A stretch of DNA of 64,000 nt, from contig NZ_JQNQ01000001.1 in NCBI RefSeq assembly GCF_000745315.1, positions 1-64,000 on the forward strand. The letters run 5' to 3'. Below, piece by piece: positions 17,299 to 27,821 of this stretch. A program made the position numbers and the translations under genes. The notes beneath the pieces are model-generated. The model was not told the origin of the DNA. It searched no databases and saw only the letters and a list, made by a program, of their open reading frames with translations. The DNA comes from Salegentibacter sp. Hel_I_6 (GTDB taxonomy: Bacteria > Bacteroidota > Bacteroidia > Flavobacteriales > Flavobacteriaceae). The first letter of the stretch is position 1, and every line of letters begins with the position of its first letter.

Positions 17299-18411
17299 TT
17301 AAGCTTCCTGCTTTCTTGCTTTAGCTTCATAATCTATATAACCTTTCTTGCCAGGAACATAGAAAGTATCTGAATCCCAGTCTGAAAGTGGAATATCTTC
17401 AGCAAAACGTTCTACTAAATCTGGATTTGAAATATACGGTTTCCCAAAAGCAACTAAATCGGCATTGCCTTCTTCAATAACTTTATTTCCAGATTCTTTA
17501 TCGAAACCTGCATTAATCATTAGTGTCCCATTATACATTGGGCGGTATCTTTTTGCGATTTCAGCGACTGCATGCGGCACCTCGGAAACATCGTTAAATG
17601 GCTCAGATAAATGTAAATATGCAAGATCATATTCATTTAACTTCTTAATTATATAATCGAATGTTGGGATGGTTTCTTCATCCATCGTCATTCCAAAAAT
17701 ACCGTGAAGTGAAGGATTCAACCTTAACCCTATTTTATTTTCTGGCATTACTTCTTTTATCGCGTCTATAGTTTCAAAAAGAATTTTAGCACGATTTTCT
17801 ATACTTCCGCCATATTCATCACTTCTTTTATTAGAAGTTCCATTAAAAAACTGGTGAAATAAATAACCATTTGAAGAGTGAATTTCAATCCCATCAAAAT
17901 CGGCTTCCATAGCATTCTTTGCGCCATTTTTAAAATCCTGAATAGTTCTCTTTATATCTTCAATACTCATTTCCTTTGGTGTCACCGTGTCTTTAAAACC
18001 ATCAGGAGTATAAGATTGTGCTTCAGGATTTATTGCTGAAGCAGATAAAGGTAAATCACCGTTATGAAAATCTGGATGAGACATTCTTCCTACGTGCCAA
18101 AGCTGAATGAACATTCGGCCATTGGCTTCGTGTACTTTTTTATTGACCATTCTCCACCCTTCAACCTGTTCCTTAGTGAAAATTCCCGGAGTATTTACGT
18201 AGCCTACAGCTTCTTTAGAAACCTGGGAACCTTCTGTAATGATAAGTCCGGCAGAAGCTCTTTGGGTGTAATAAACATCGTGAAGTCCTTCAGTAGGTTT
18301 GTTTTCAGGATTATCGGCGCGACTTCTTGTCATTGGTGCCATCACCACTCTATTTGGAAGTTCTAATCCGTTTAAATTATATGACTTTAATAAATTTTGT
18401 TCTTTGCTCAT
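17299..18411 (-). CDS. Old yellow enzyme family FMN oxidoreductase (NemA-like)
   Basis: This 370-aa flavin-dependent ene-reductase has a TIM barrel. The N-terminus is ELPNRVVMAPMTRSRADNP (FMN contacts), with the substrate-binding His178-x-x-Asn181 pair in IHSSNGYLFHQF followed by SDEYGGSIENRAK, and a C-terminal phosphate-binding end (DLVAFGKPYISNPDLVERF). The proton-donor tyrosine region is probably near the DVYYTQRASAGL/GRMSHPDF segments. It reduces activated alkenes or nitro-esters with NAD(P)H and is cytoplasmic. It lies 114 bp after a Crp-type regulator gene on the same strand, which may control it. Confidence 0.93.
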   Translation of the reverse strand: MSKEQNLLKSYNLNGLELPNRVVMAPMTRSRADNPENKPTEGLHDVYYTQRASAGLIITEGSQVSKEAVGYVNTPGIFTKEQVEGWRMVNKKVHEANGRMFIQLWHVGRMSHPDFHNGDLPLSASAINPEAQSYTPDGFKDTVTPKEMSIEDIKRTIQDFKNGAKNAMEADFDGIEIHSSNGYLFHQFFNGTSNKRSDEYGGSIENRAKILFETIDAIKEVMPENKIGLRLNPSLHGIFGMTMDEETIPTFDYIIKKLNEYDLAYLHLSEPFNDVSEVPHAVAEIAKRYRPMYNGTLMINAGFDKESGNKVIEEGNADLVAFGKPYISNPDLVERFAEDIPLSDWDSDTFYVPGKKGYIDYEAKARKQEA

Positions 18412-18525
18412 AAATATAATAGCTTAATATTATTAATCTTTCTCTTAGCAATTTTTTCAGAGTAAAATTAGAAGAACAGAAAGAGAAATTACTTGATGTA
18501 TGTTAGTAAAGCCTGTTAAATATTG

Positions 18526-19101
18526 TTAAGCTAGAAGCTCTTTTCTAAGCCTACTTAAGCTTTCTGGTTTTATTCCAAGGTAATTTGCGATATGGTAATT
18601 AGCGACACGTTTTTCAATTTCGGGATAGGTATAACAAAATTCAAGATAACGTTCCTTATTACTTTTTTGAAGTGAAGAAAGAATTCTACTTCTAAGAGCT
18701 ACAAAAGCATTGGTAGTTTTTATTCTGAAAAAACGTTCAAATTTAGGAATTCGTTTATATAAAGTTTCCAGGGTATCACGATGAATTCCCAACAGGACGG
18801 AATCTTCTATGGCCTCAACATATAATTGCGCGGGATTATTTCCAAAGAAAGCTTCAAAATCGCTTATCCACCAATCTTCTACAGCAAATTGGATTATGTG
18901 TTTATTGCCATCTTCATCTAAATAGAAAGCCTCTAAACAGCCTTTAACCACGTAATATTCACAGTCTACAGGCTGCCCAGGTTCAATTAAATATTGTTTT
19001 TTTGAAATCCTTTTCTCAGTAAGAATTCCCGTAAATTCCAACTGTTCATCTTTAGAAAGATCGATTTTTGAAGTAACGTGGTTTAGAATTTCAGCGTGCA
19101 T
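18526..19101 (-). CDS. Crp/Fnr family transcriptional regulator
   Basis: This 191-aa protein has a cyclic-nucleotide-binding-like beta roll (residues ~20-125, with IEPGQPVDCEYYVVKGCLEAFY). The C-terminal DNA-binding segment is reduced, with a recognition-helix-like NYHIANYLGIKPESLSRLRKEL. This short form, lacking the RxS motif of true cAMP-binding proteins, is common in Bacteroidetes and its ligand is usually unknown. It is immediately upstream of the old yellow enzyme gene on the same strand. Confidence 0.9.
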   Translation of the reverse strand: MHAEILNHVTSKIDLSKDEQLEFTGILTEKRISKKQYLIEPGQPVDCEYYVVKGCLEAFYLDEDGNKHIIQFAVEDWWISDFEAFFGNNPAQLYVEAIEDSVLLGIHRDTLETLYKRIPKFERFFRIKTTNAFVALRSRILSSLQKSNKERYLEFCYTYPEIEKRVANYHIANYLGIKPESLSRLRKELLA

Positions 19102-19215
19102 ATTTCAATAATAAATCAAGAACCCCGGAGCAAACCCACGAGGTATGAATCAGAAAATTTTTTCATTCGAGTCATCCCTAATCATCGGGACAGAAAATCA
19201 AATCCTCGGGACGGA

Positions 19216-21483
19216 TTAAAACGGATATCCAATAGCAAAATTAAGCACAGGATTTGCATAATCAAACTCCCAACGCTGCCCTTCTTGTAATGAAGGATCA
19301 TGCACCGGGGCGGCAAGATCTACACGAATTACAAAACTCTGTATATCTACTCTCAAGCCAAAGCCTGTACCAATACCTAATTCATTCATAAAATCATTGC
19401 TGAACTCCCCTCCGTCTAAATTACTGTTTTCTCCTGTATTCCAAACATTTCCTGCATCGGCAAAAACAGCACCGTATAAATATGGGAAAAGTGGGAATCG
19501 ATATTCCAGGTTTGCTTCTAAACGAACATTACCCGCTTGGTCAAAAAATGCTCCTGTATCATCTTCCGGTGTATAAGTTCCCGGGCCAAGAGAGCGCGTG
19601 TTAAAAGCTCTGACACTATAAGGCCCTCCCGCAAAATATTGCTTGGTGAATGGTAATACGGTAGAATTTCCATAAGGCAATCCATAACCAGCAAATACTC
19701 TACTGGCAATTTTAGAATCATCGCCTACTTTTAGGTGATACCTAAAATCTACATCGGCTTTAGCATATTGCGCATATTCCAAGCCTAAAAATGTTTGTGG
19801 ATCTTCTTCTCCATTACCACTAACAGCATCTATTAAATTACCCGCAATATCTAAGGTAGAATTCACAAAAAACTGGTGCCGTAGATTTTGATCTATCATC
19901 CCATTATAAGTAAAAGAATAGGTTAAACCAGCAATAAATTCCTGGTTAAAACTGCTTCTTAGAAAAGCATTATCTTCTAATATCGTATCAAACTCTGCAC
20001 TGGTATTTGCCAGGTTTACATAATTTAAAGAAATTGGGTTAAACTCATGAGTTATAAAGCGATTAGCCCTCCAGGTATATCCAAATCTTGCAGATATTGA
20101 GGCCAGACTGAATAACTGACTTCTTTTTAAATAATTAACTCCTAAACTGGTTCTTGTTTTTGGAATAGAATAAGAAAACCAGTCTTCGTTTATGTCTATT
20201 GGAAATAATACCCTGGGGAAAATTAGCTCCCCTTCTGCTCCAATTTGAATACTATTTAAACCAGCTTGTGTGCCACCACCTGCCTGCACTTCATATCCAA
20301 AATCTCCTGTTAGGTTTAAAATTTCACCTCCCCGGAATAAATTTCGGTTGGTATAGCTAAGCGCCAAACTTGGTCCTGTAAAACCATTAGATTTCGTGAC
20401 AGCCTGTAACTCTGCCCTTACTGATCTTTTCTTTAGAGGAGATAAATAAATATTTGTCTCCAAAACCCCCAAACTATCTGTAGATAGACTGTCTATTTCT
20501 TTGTAACTAATATTAATAAATTTATAGGCTCCAATTCCTCCTAATCTTCGGGAAGTATTGCTTGAAATTTGTGGATTATATAAATCTCCTTCGTTAATAA
20601 GCACGTAAGGTTCTAAATGTTTTGGTTTAAAAAACTCTTCATCCTGGTAAAAATTCTTTTCGGCATACCTGGTGTTAGTTGAAGAACTATCGGTACCTAC
20701 CTCATAATTAGGATAAACGTTTACCTCCTGAATTCTATATGGAATAATACTTTCCTGGGGGACATCTTTTTTTAATCTCAAAAACAGATCAAATTTTTTC
20801 TGATCATATTGATTGGTATCGGCCTCAAAAACCAGGAAACCACTATTAAAGTTATAATATCCCTGTCTTTTTAAATTCTGATCAATTCGCTCTCTTTCTA
20901 ATTTTAAAGCTGAAAGGTCAAACCGCATTCCTTTATTTATAGGTGATTCCGGTATTTGTACCTTTATATCTTTATAAACCTGCAATGAATCTGTATCCAG
21001 TTTATAGTTTTCAAGCAAATATGGCGTAGGAACATCTGCTGTATAACCTATGCTCATTTCCTTCTTCTCTTCCTTTCTATTTACCGAGGCTATAACACTA
21101 CTATAGAAAAATCCCCTATTTTCTAATCGGTTTTTAAGTAAATCTTCAGTGCGAATTGGATCTACATCGCTACCATATACGGGCTCCTCACCTATTTGCT
21201 TATTAAGAAATTTATTGATAAATCCCGGTTTCTCCCGCTGGGCTTTATAATGAAAATAAAGTCCCGGCTGCATTCCTAAAAACTTACTATTTGGCTGCGG
21301 CCTTAATACCGAATTTAATTCGGTTTCTAAACCTGATTTGTTTTTTATGGTCGTGTCACTTTTTATTTCAATGCTAGCACCGGTATAGAGCAATTCATCT
21401 TCTGGCACAAACTTTTTTACATTACAGGATTGAGCTAAAACCAAGCCTATTAAGAGTAATATATATTTAAAATAGCTTTTCAT
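19216..21483 (-). CDS. tamL: TamL: lipidated TamA/BamA-type outer-membrane barrel protein
   Basis: This 755-aa Omp85-family protein has a lipoprotein signal peptide with lipobox LAQSC (Cys20), the feature that separates TamL of Bacteroidetes from proteobacterial TamA. POTRA-like domains occupy roughly residues 30-340. The C-terminal half is a 16-strand-type barrel with the repeat-like motifs GLPYGNSTVLPFTKQYFAGG (the VRGF/Y-like loop follows as GPYSVRAFNTRSLGPG) and a terminal Phe (NFAIGYPF), a normal outer-membrane insertion signal. It begins 3 bp after the tamB stop, so the two are translationally linked. The role known for the family is helping insert or build outer-membrane components. 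Confidence 0.9.
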   Translation of the reverse strand: MKSYFKYILLLIGLVLAQSCNVKKFVPEDELLYTGASIEIKSDTTIKNKSGLETELNSVLRPQPNSKFLGMQPGLYFHYKAQREKPGFINKFLNKQIGEEPVYGSDVDPIRTEDLLKNRLENRGFFYSSVIASVNRKEEKKEMSIGYTADVPTPYLLENYKLDTDSLQVYKDIKVQIPESPINKGMRFDLSALKLERERIDQNLKRQGYYNFNSGFLVFEADTNQYDQKKFDLFLRLKKDVPQESIIPYRIQEVNVYPNYEVGTDSSSTNTRYAEKNFYQDEEFFKPKHLEPYVLINEGDLYNPQISSNTSRRLGGIGAYKFINISYKEIDSLSTDSLGVLETNIYLSPLKKRSVRAELQAVTKSNGFTGPSLALSYTNRNLFRGGEILNLTGDFGYEVQAGGGTQAGLNSIQIGAEGELIFPRVLFPIDINEDWFSYSIPKTRTSLGVNYLKRSQLFSLASISARFGYTWRANRFITHEFNPISLNYVNLANTSAEFDTILEDNAFLRSSFNQEFIAGLTYSFTYNGMIDQNLRHQFFVNSTLDIAGNLIDAVSGNGEEDPQTFLGLEYAQYAKADVDFRYHLKVGDDSKIASRVFAGYGLPYGNSTVLPFTKQYFAGGPYSVRAFNTRSLGPGTYTPEDDTGAFFDQAGNVRLEANLEYRFPLFPYLYGAVFADAGNVWNTGENSNLDGGEFSNDFMNELGIGTGFGLRVDIQSFVIRVDLAAPVHDPSLQEGQRWEFDYANPVLNFAIGYPF

Positions 21484-21486
21484 TCC

Positions 21487-24400
21487 TTAATTTTCTTCTT
21501 CATTATTTTCAGCTGAAGTTTCCTCTTCTTTCAAAAAGAAGTTATCCCATAGCTCCTGAAATTCATTAAATTCCCGGGTGAAAATAAAGGCAATTCCACT
21601 TACTATAAGCTGGCCGTCTATAATATTTTCAAATTCATTTCTTCGAAAACCTTTTAACCTGAAACGTCCATTTTCAGTAAGTAAATATTCAATACTCACA
21701 TTACCTATCACCGGGCTTGCTTCTTCATTTGGCCTTCTATCTCCCTGCACATCTACTTCACTACCCACACTAACAATTAATCTATCGTCTAATAATTTCT
21801 TTTGCGCTTCAATATCTACCTGGGTTCGCTCTGTAGCCGAATTTCCCTGATAATCGGTGTAGCTGTCCACCCCAAAATTAAGTTCAATCCCGGTGTCTCC
21901 CAATAATTTATCAGAAAACATATTTAGTTGGTCTGAAAGTGCCTGGTTTAAATTATCTCTGGCAATTGCCAGGTTTCCGCCGGCGCTACCATCACTTCCT
22001 GAAGTGGGATAAAAACGGTTAAGTACCAGTAGCGAAAACACCTGCTTGTTTAATTCAGCTTCCTGTGAATTCAATTGCTGAATCCTTCCATAAACCTGCC
22101 CCCCGGCAGCACCTTGTTCTTCATCGGGCATTTGTAGTCCAAAAGATAATTTGGGTTGCATAAGTTCCCCATCTACATTTAGATAAACTAAAAATGGTAG
22201 TTCCCGTCTAAACTGGTTAGTACCATCCTGGGCCATAAGTGAAGACGGTGAAGTCTCTACCCGGTAAATTGCACTAACGTCCAGGCTGGCATCAAAAGGA
22301 TCGCCAGACCAGGTAATACGGCTTCCTTCTGCGATTTCAAAACGTCTTTTCACCAGGTTATATAAACTCATTTCATAATGGCCACTACTCATAGTGTAAG
22401 CTCCAGAAAGGTTCATCCTACCGTTAGGATTCATTTTAAAGTCAAGATCTCCTTCTCCTTTCACCCTGAAGTTATCTCCCGTTTGCTCGTCTATAATGAT
22501 ATTAAATGCGGCCGATTCCTCAATTTTGATTCGTGCGCTAATATCGTACCCGGCAAGGTTTGTAGATTCTTCTTCCTCGCCCCCGGTTAAAATATCATCG
22601 GGATTTTCTCTATTTGTAAAGATCACAATTCCATCCCTTTCTTGCATCGCCAATTCTTCTTCGGGCAGTACATAAGTAAAATCGGTTTTGGAGCCTATAC
22701 TAATCTCCATATCCATTTTTGGGATATTTAGATCTCCGGTTAAAGTAGCATCAGCATCAAAAACGGCTGTCCCGTAAAACAACTCATTATCCTCTTTTGA
22801 AGCATTTAAAACCTGAAAATTTCTTGCCTTAAAGCTAAGATCGAATTCGGGATTTAGATAACTTTCGGTTAGCACTTCCCCATCTACAACAAAGCTATTT
22901 GAATTCTCATCTTCTACCTTAAATTGATTAAAATAGAGACCTTCATTATCAAATTTTAAAGTTTCTGAAGGGAAAGTAAACGGGGCATTTAGCATTGCTA
23001 AATTAAATTTAGCCTCATCAAACTGAAGCTCGCCAGAATATTCGGGGTTTGCTGTATCCCCTCCTAAACTTAAATTTCCGGATAAACTGCCTTCCCCGTT
23101 AGTAATTGCACCGGCAGAAAAAGCTTCCATGGTTTTCATATTAATTCTATTAATATTCATCTCCATATTTAAAGCGGTTGTAGAATCTAAGGCTTTAAAA
23201 TCTCCGGTCAAATCCAGGTCTACATTTTCGCCTTTAATGGCCATTCCCACATCATATTGAAAATCGTCTTTAGGAGTAGAGTTTAAAGTAAGTTTTCCAA
23301 GTTCAACTTCCATAGCGTGTAGATCGTTAATTTCTAAACCAGCCAAAATTCCTATTTTTTGAAGCGGATCTTCTAAAATTAAATATCCATTTAGCTGGCC
23401 TGAAGCAAGTTTTTCTTCAGGATTAAGATAATTCACTAACGAAGCCAGTCTAAAATTGCTGAATTCCAGACCTACATGATTATCATTAGAATTAGGCAAA
23501 TCACTGCTTATCCTTACTTCCTGATTGTTACGATTAAGTGAGAAGTTATTTGCTGTTATATTTTCTCCAGCAATTATAATTTCGTTTTCAGGAGAAAGCG
23601 ACCATTCATTTTTATTTAAAATTAGATCTTCCGGATTTATATGAAAACGAAGACTATCGCCGGGTTTGCTTATTTCTGAAGCAATATGGATCAAACGTTC
23701 TTCTCCCTGGGTCGATGTAAAATCTAAAAATAATTTATCTTCAGATAGACTCCCATTAAAATCTGTTTCCTGGATTGCCAATGGACCTGAGTTTATGGCT
23801 TTAAAACCGAGATTAAAATCAAAATTTTCAGGATCTGAATTTAAGCTGAATTCAAGACTATCAATCTCACTACCCGCATAATTTATATAGGGAAGGCTTA
23901 CTAAAGCGTTTAGTTTTCGCTCTTTCTCTATAAAATCGGCTTCAATATGAATGGTGTCTAATTGCTCAAGACTCGATAAAAACACTTCATTTAAAACCGG
24001 GGCATCTATTATTGTTCCGCGAAGCTTAAGATTTACCGGTTTTTGCACGGTATCCAGTGGATCTACATCTGTAAAATAAGATTCATAGTGCCGGTTAAGC
24101 GCCCTGGAGAAATCTACAGGATCGGCATTAGATTTTAGATCCAGCTCTAATATTTTATTACTTATTTGCAAAGAAGTAGAATCGGTTCTTACAAATGCGT
24201 GTGCATTTAAATCGCCGGGGAGATAAGTGTCATCATCGTATACCACCACCGCCTTGGTAAAATCGGCATAAGTTTCATATTCTTCAGCATTTCCTTCAAA
24301 CCGGGCATTTAATTTAAAACCAAGTCGAATATCCCGGGAAGACAGCCCCATTTCCTGCAATCTTATCCCTTTTAAATCCAGGTTAAGATTTGCTTTTGGC

Positions 24401-26472
24401 TTAACTGAATCAAGTTCAACCTGGGAGTTTAGCGCTAAATCTATATTCTCATCTTTATAACTTGAACTTATATTACCGGTTCCGTTTTCTATATCACCAT
24501 TTATATTAAGATCGGTAATTTCATAATCATTGTAGGAAAAAGAATTTATGGTAGCGTCTAATTTAGCATTTAGCGTATTTACAGTGCTTCCCCTACCTGA
24601 AGTTTTAATTTCAAGATTTAAAGCGCCCAGGCTTTCATTTTGCAAAAGATTTCCAAGTTGAAGTTCTTCAGAAGTCATATTGCCCTGAAACACAATCTCC
24701 TCCTGGTTGGCAAAATTCCCTTCCAAACGAATATTACCTTCAGAAGTTTGTAAAAAGGCTTTCGTGGTAATATCTTCAGCACTACCCTTAAGATTTCCGC
24801 TTAACTGAATATTCTTCGGAATACTTATTCCAAGGTCTTTTTCGCTTACAAAGCCGGTAAGATCAAATTTTCTTGATTTTGCATTAAATCGGGGAATATT
24901 AAATCGAATATTATCGGGATCGGTGGCGTTGTAAATATTTCCGTTAGCGGAAAATGACGTGTTTTTCCAATTAAAGTTAGCCCTGGAAATAGCAATCGCA
25001 GAAAGTTTTCCGGATGCTTGAAAGTTACCAGTAACCTTATTTTTGCTTAACTCCAACATATAAGGATTGGATTTTAGATCTGGTTGAAACCTAAAAGCAT
25101 CTCTAACATCTACCGAGATTGTTGGAAAATTTAATGATACTTGAGCCGATTCAGCATTATCAATTAATTCCTGGATAGAATTATATTTCAAACTCGCTTC
25201 TCCTCCTAATTGATTCTCGTTGAGTGCCAGAGCCACATTTGAAAGATCAAGTTGTGTGTTTTCAAGATTAAGGTTAAAATTCAACTTTTTCAACTTAAGC
25301 CCGGAAGCTTCCTTAAAGTTTAGTGCTGCAATTTCAGCACCGGCCTTTTCGTCTTTTAAAAATAAAATATTCGCTTTAAAATCTAGAGAGTCAATCACAA
25401 CGGAATTGGGATTAAACGCTCCTTTTTTAGGAGTTGCCCCGTCTACGAAATAACTTAGTTGATTATCAGAAAGGTCAATTTTATTCACATTAACTTTCCA
25501 TTCGGGCCAGGAAAAAGGTTGAGTTTCGGTAGTTGTAGTATCCTGATCCTTTTCTAAAGTTTTCATCTCAACCTTAATATCAGATTTTTGAAGAGCAATT
25601 TTATTCACTTCTATTTCCTGGTTTTTTAGATCCATAAGTGGAACTTCAGCCAAAAATTCCCTGATATCCATATCTGCTTTAATTCCATCTGGACTGGAAT
25701 TATAAGTAACCTGTACATTATCCAGATTAAAATTATCTATTACCAAATATGGCATTGGTGGCGGGTCTTCATTTTCCAGCTCAGGGAAAGCTTTGTTTTG
25801 AATGTATTTTATTCTTGTATTGGAGATACTTGCATTTTCAACCCTAAAGTCCATTTCCTCAAGATTGGTCTTTTGGAATTCCAGGTTAAGCTTACCGAGG
25901 GATACTTCGGTATCTATACCCATAACATCATCTTTAAAATTTATGTCAAAATCTTTAAAGTTGATATTACCTATATTTATTTCCTGTGTTGCACTAGTAT
26001 CTTGAGAAGTTTGTTCCGGAGGGGCTTGTTGTGTAGAATCTGTAGCGAAAGCTTTCATTAAAAATTCGTAATTGAAACCTTCAACCGAATCTTTTCTTAC
26101 AATATTTGCCTTTAAACCTTCCCAATCCAGTTGATCTACGCTTATTGCGTTCCCCTGAATAATTGGCCAAATAGGAATATCGGCCTCCAGCGATTTTGAA
26201 TAAACCAGCGTATCACCGTGTTCATCTTCCAGGTAAAGCCCATCAAGTTGGATATTTCCTGAGAAGGTGATAAAAAGTTTGTCAAGGCTGATTTCAGTAT
26301 CGGTTTTACTGGAAATATTCTTTACTACCTGGTTTTTAATAATATCCTGTCCCCAGGGACTTCTTATAAAAAGCAGCAATAATATTATAAAAATAAAGAG
26401 CCCCGCAAAGAATTTTGCGAGGATCTTTAATATTCGGTATTTATTTTTTTTCGTCTTCTTTTCTTTTTCCAA
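21487..26472 (-). CDS. tamB: TamB (DUF490/AsmA-like translocation and assembly protein)
   Basis: This 1661-aa protein has one N-terminal membrane helix (residues ~15-37, FAGLFIFIILLLLFIR) and then a very long periplasmic stretch of repeated beta-strand units of the beta-taco type that spans towards the outer membrane. The last ~450 residues carry the TamB_C/DUF490 region (ending around DGQLIVSGIAFIFTREFNEF). It pairs with TamL and may also move phospholipids. The start is a TTG at 26472; a TAG lies four codons upstream and there is no nearby ATG. A Glu/Asn-rich C-terminal tail follows the conserved domain. Confidence 0.92.
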   Translation of the reverse strand: MEKEKKTKKNKYRILKILAKFFAGLFIFIILLLLFIRSPWGQDIIKNQVVKNISSKTDTEISLDKLFITFSGNIQLDGLYLEDEHGDTLVYSKSLEADIPIWPIIQGNAISVDQLDWEGLKANIVRKDSVEGFNYEFLMKAFATDSTQQAPPEQTSQDTSATQEINIGNINFKDFDINFKDDVMGIDTEVSLGKLNLEFQKTNLEEMDFRVENASISNTRIKYIQNKAFPELENEDPPPMPYLVIDNFNLDNVQVTYNSSPDGIKADMDIREFLAEVPLMDLKNQEIEVNKIALQKSDIKVEMKTLEKDQDTTTTETQPFSWPEWKVNVNKIDLSDNQLSYFVDGATPKKGAFNPNSVVIDSLDFKANILFLKDEKAGAEIAALNFKEASGLKLKKLNFNLNLENTQLDLSNVALALNENQLGGEASLKYNSIQELIDNAESAQVSLNFPTISVDVRDAFRFQPDLKSNPYMLELSKNKVTGNFQASGKLSAIAISRANFNWKNTSFSANGNIYNATDPDNIRFNIPRFNAKSRKFDLTGFVSEKDLGISIPKNIQLSGNLKGSAEDITTKAFLQTSEGNIRLEGNFANQEEIVFQGNMTSEELQLGNLLQNESLGALNLEIKTSGRGSTVNTLNAKLDATINSFSYNDYEITDLNINGDIENGTGNISSSYKDENIDLALNSQVELDSVKPKANLNLDLKGIRLQEMGLSSRDIRLGFKLNARFEGNAEEYETYADFTKAVVVYDDDTYLPGDLNAHAFVRTDSTSLQISNKILELDLKSNADPVDFSRALNRHYESYFTDVDPLDTVQKPVNLKLRGTIIDAPVLNEVFLSSLEQLDTIHIEADFIEKERKLNALVSLPYINYAGSEIDSLEFSLNSDPENFDFNLGFKAINSGPLAIQETDFNGSLSEDKLFLDFTSTQGEERLIHIASEISKPGDSLRFHINPEDLILNKNEWSLSPENEIIIAGENITANNFSLNRNNQEVRISSDLPNSNDNHVGLEFSNFRLASLVNYLNPEEKLASGQLNGYLILEDPLQKIGILAGLEINDLHAMEVELGKLTLNSTPKDDFQYDVGMAIKGENVDLDLTGDFKALDSTTALNMEMNINRINMKTMEAFSAGAITNGEGSLSGNLSLGGDTANPEYSGELQFDEAKFNLAMLNAPFTFPSETLKFDNEGLYFNQFKVEDENSNSFVVDGEVLTESYLNPEFDLSFKARNFQVLNASKEDNELFYGTAVFDADATLTGDLNIPKMDMEISIGSKTDFTYVLPEEELAMQERDGIVIFTNRENPDDILTGGEEEESTNLAGYDISARIKIEESAAFNIIIDEQTGDNFRVKGEGDLDFKMNPNGRMNLSGAYTMSSGHYEMSLYNLVKRRFEIAEGSRITWSGDPFDASLDVSAIYRVETSPSSLMAQDGTNQFRRELPFLVYLNVDGELMQPKLSFGLQMPDEEQGAAGGQVYGRIQQLNSQEAELNKQVFSLLVLNRFYPTSGSDGSAGGNLAIARDNLNQALSDQLNMFSDKLLGDTGIELNFGVDSYTDYQGNSATERTQVDIEAQKKLLDDRLIVSVGSEVDVQGDRRPNEEASPVIGNVSIEYLLTENGRFRLKGFRRNEFENIIDGQLIVSGIAFIFTREFNEFQELWDNFFLKEEETSAENNEEEN

Positions 26473-26555
26473 ATCCCGTATTCGCTAGAAATTCAAATTT
26501 ATTGCATTCCATAGATATTTTAAAGTATTTAAGCCTAAGATTAAGTTAATTAAGC

Positions 26556-27431
26556 TTAATCTGCGCTGTTCAATTCAATATTAGGAATAGTTGAAGGGGG
26601 TACGGTATCTTCTGGTTCAGAAGACGATTCCGGAATCGGAGCATTGGTAAATAAGTGTAATTCCAGAGCTTCAACATCCTCCAGATCCAGAATTCTTATA
26701 TTCACCGAAGGAAGGTCTGAGGATGATCCAGCAGTCCTTTCGGCTACACTTAAAACTTCAAAAGCTACCAAGCCCAGGTTTTCTCCTTGTAAATTACCTT
26801 CAATAGGATCGTAATTAATACTAATATCACTGTCAAAAACTACGGCAATAATTGTTTGTCCTGTTAACATTGAAAGACCGGTAGCTCGCAGTGGTACTAC
26901 ATCAGGAACTTCGTCTAAAAGATCATCGCTTTCATTTTGTCCAAGTCCTGGTCCAGCCTGGAGGAAATTCCTTGCACCGCTTTCTGTCGGGCCGTCATCA
27001 TACCAGGAAGCAAGAATACCGGTTAAGGCAAACCAACCTTCATCTCCGGTTTGACCCGTGTAAAGCGTTATTTCTTCTCCAGGATTCGTATTAAAAAATT
27101 CGAGCACCTGACGCTGCCCAACTTCAGAAATATTATCGTTCACATCAGACTCAGAAAAATCGTTGGGTTCATTTCCATTATCAATGCTTTCTTCATCTAT
27201 TAAGATAAAAACGGCCAGGGCATCTGGGTCTGGTGTCCCATTACCGTCTCCATTTCCATTTGCATTATCCTCATCGTCACCATCGTCGTCAGATCCTCCA
27301 TTTATATCATCGGTAAGATCGTCGGTAACGTCATCAATATCGTCTACATCATCATCATTACTACAAGCCGATAAACTAAAGACCAATAGCAAAGAAAAAA
27401 ACAATAGGTAAAAAGCTTTTAAATTTTTCAT
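26556..27431 (-). CDS. Asp-rich lipoprotein of unknown function
   Basis: This 291-aa protein begins at ATG 27431 (MKNLKAFYLLFF). An in-frame ATG at 27453-27455 would add eight residues before the signal peptide. The lipobox LSAC is followed by a ~45-residue tract rich in Asp, Gly and Asn, with pieces such as DDDVDDIDDVTDDLTDDI, which could bind calcium or act as a flexible tether. The remaining ~200 residues are a globular, beta-rich domain (for example GQTIIAVVFDSDISINYDP) without a family I recognise. It probably sits on the outer membrane. Confidence 0.75.
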   Translation of the reverse strand: MKNLKAFYLLFFSLLLVFSLSACSNDDDVDDIDDVTDDLTDDINGGSDDDGDDEDNANGNGDGNGTPDPDALAVFILIDEESIDNGNEPNDFSESDVNDNISEVGQRQVLEFFNTNPGEEITLYTGQTGDEGWFALTGILASWYDDGPTESGARNFLQAGPGLGQNESDDLLDEVPDVVPLRATGLSMLTGQTIIAVVFDSDISINYDPIEGNLQGENLGLVAFEVLSVAERTAGSSSDLPSVNIRILDLEDVEALELHLFTNAPIPESSSEPEDTVPPSTIPNIELNSAD

Positions 27432-27821
27432 AAGTCCCCTTTTAATAATTAGCATAGAAAATTACAAAAAAATTATACTTATAATACTGATATATAGTTA
27501 TTTAACTTTTTATGTTTTATATTCATTTTGAATACAAATCAGTAATAAAGTGTGCATTTTTGCCACAGTTTTTCTAAAATTCCACAAAATTTAATTTCAA
27601 AAAATTTATTCCACAGTAATTATTTTAAAAATTAAATCTATGCTTTAAAATGTGCTAAAATGCATAGTATGAGCTGCTAAAAGATACCATAACATACAAA
27701 ATACTTTAAATACAGAATTGAAATAATATGCCTTGGTACGATTCTCGCCCAGTTTAGGAAAGCCTTGCAACAACCAAATCTTAAAAATAAATAACAAAGG
27801 CTTAATTTAAAAATCCGAAAT
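27432..27821. other. AT-rich divergent intergenic region
   Basis: About 390 bp separate the divergent lipoprotein and OmpA-like genes. I find no reading frame, RNA gene or strong hairpin. It must hold both promoters, but neither strand shows a confident TTTG/TAnnTTTG pair. Confidence 0.6.
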
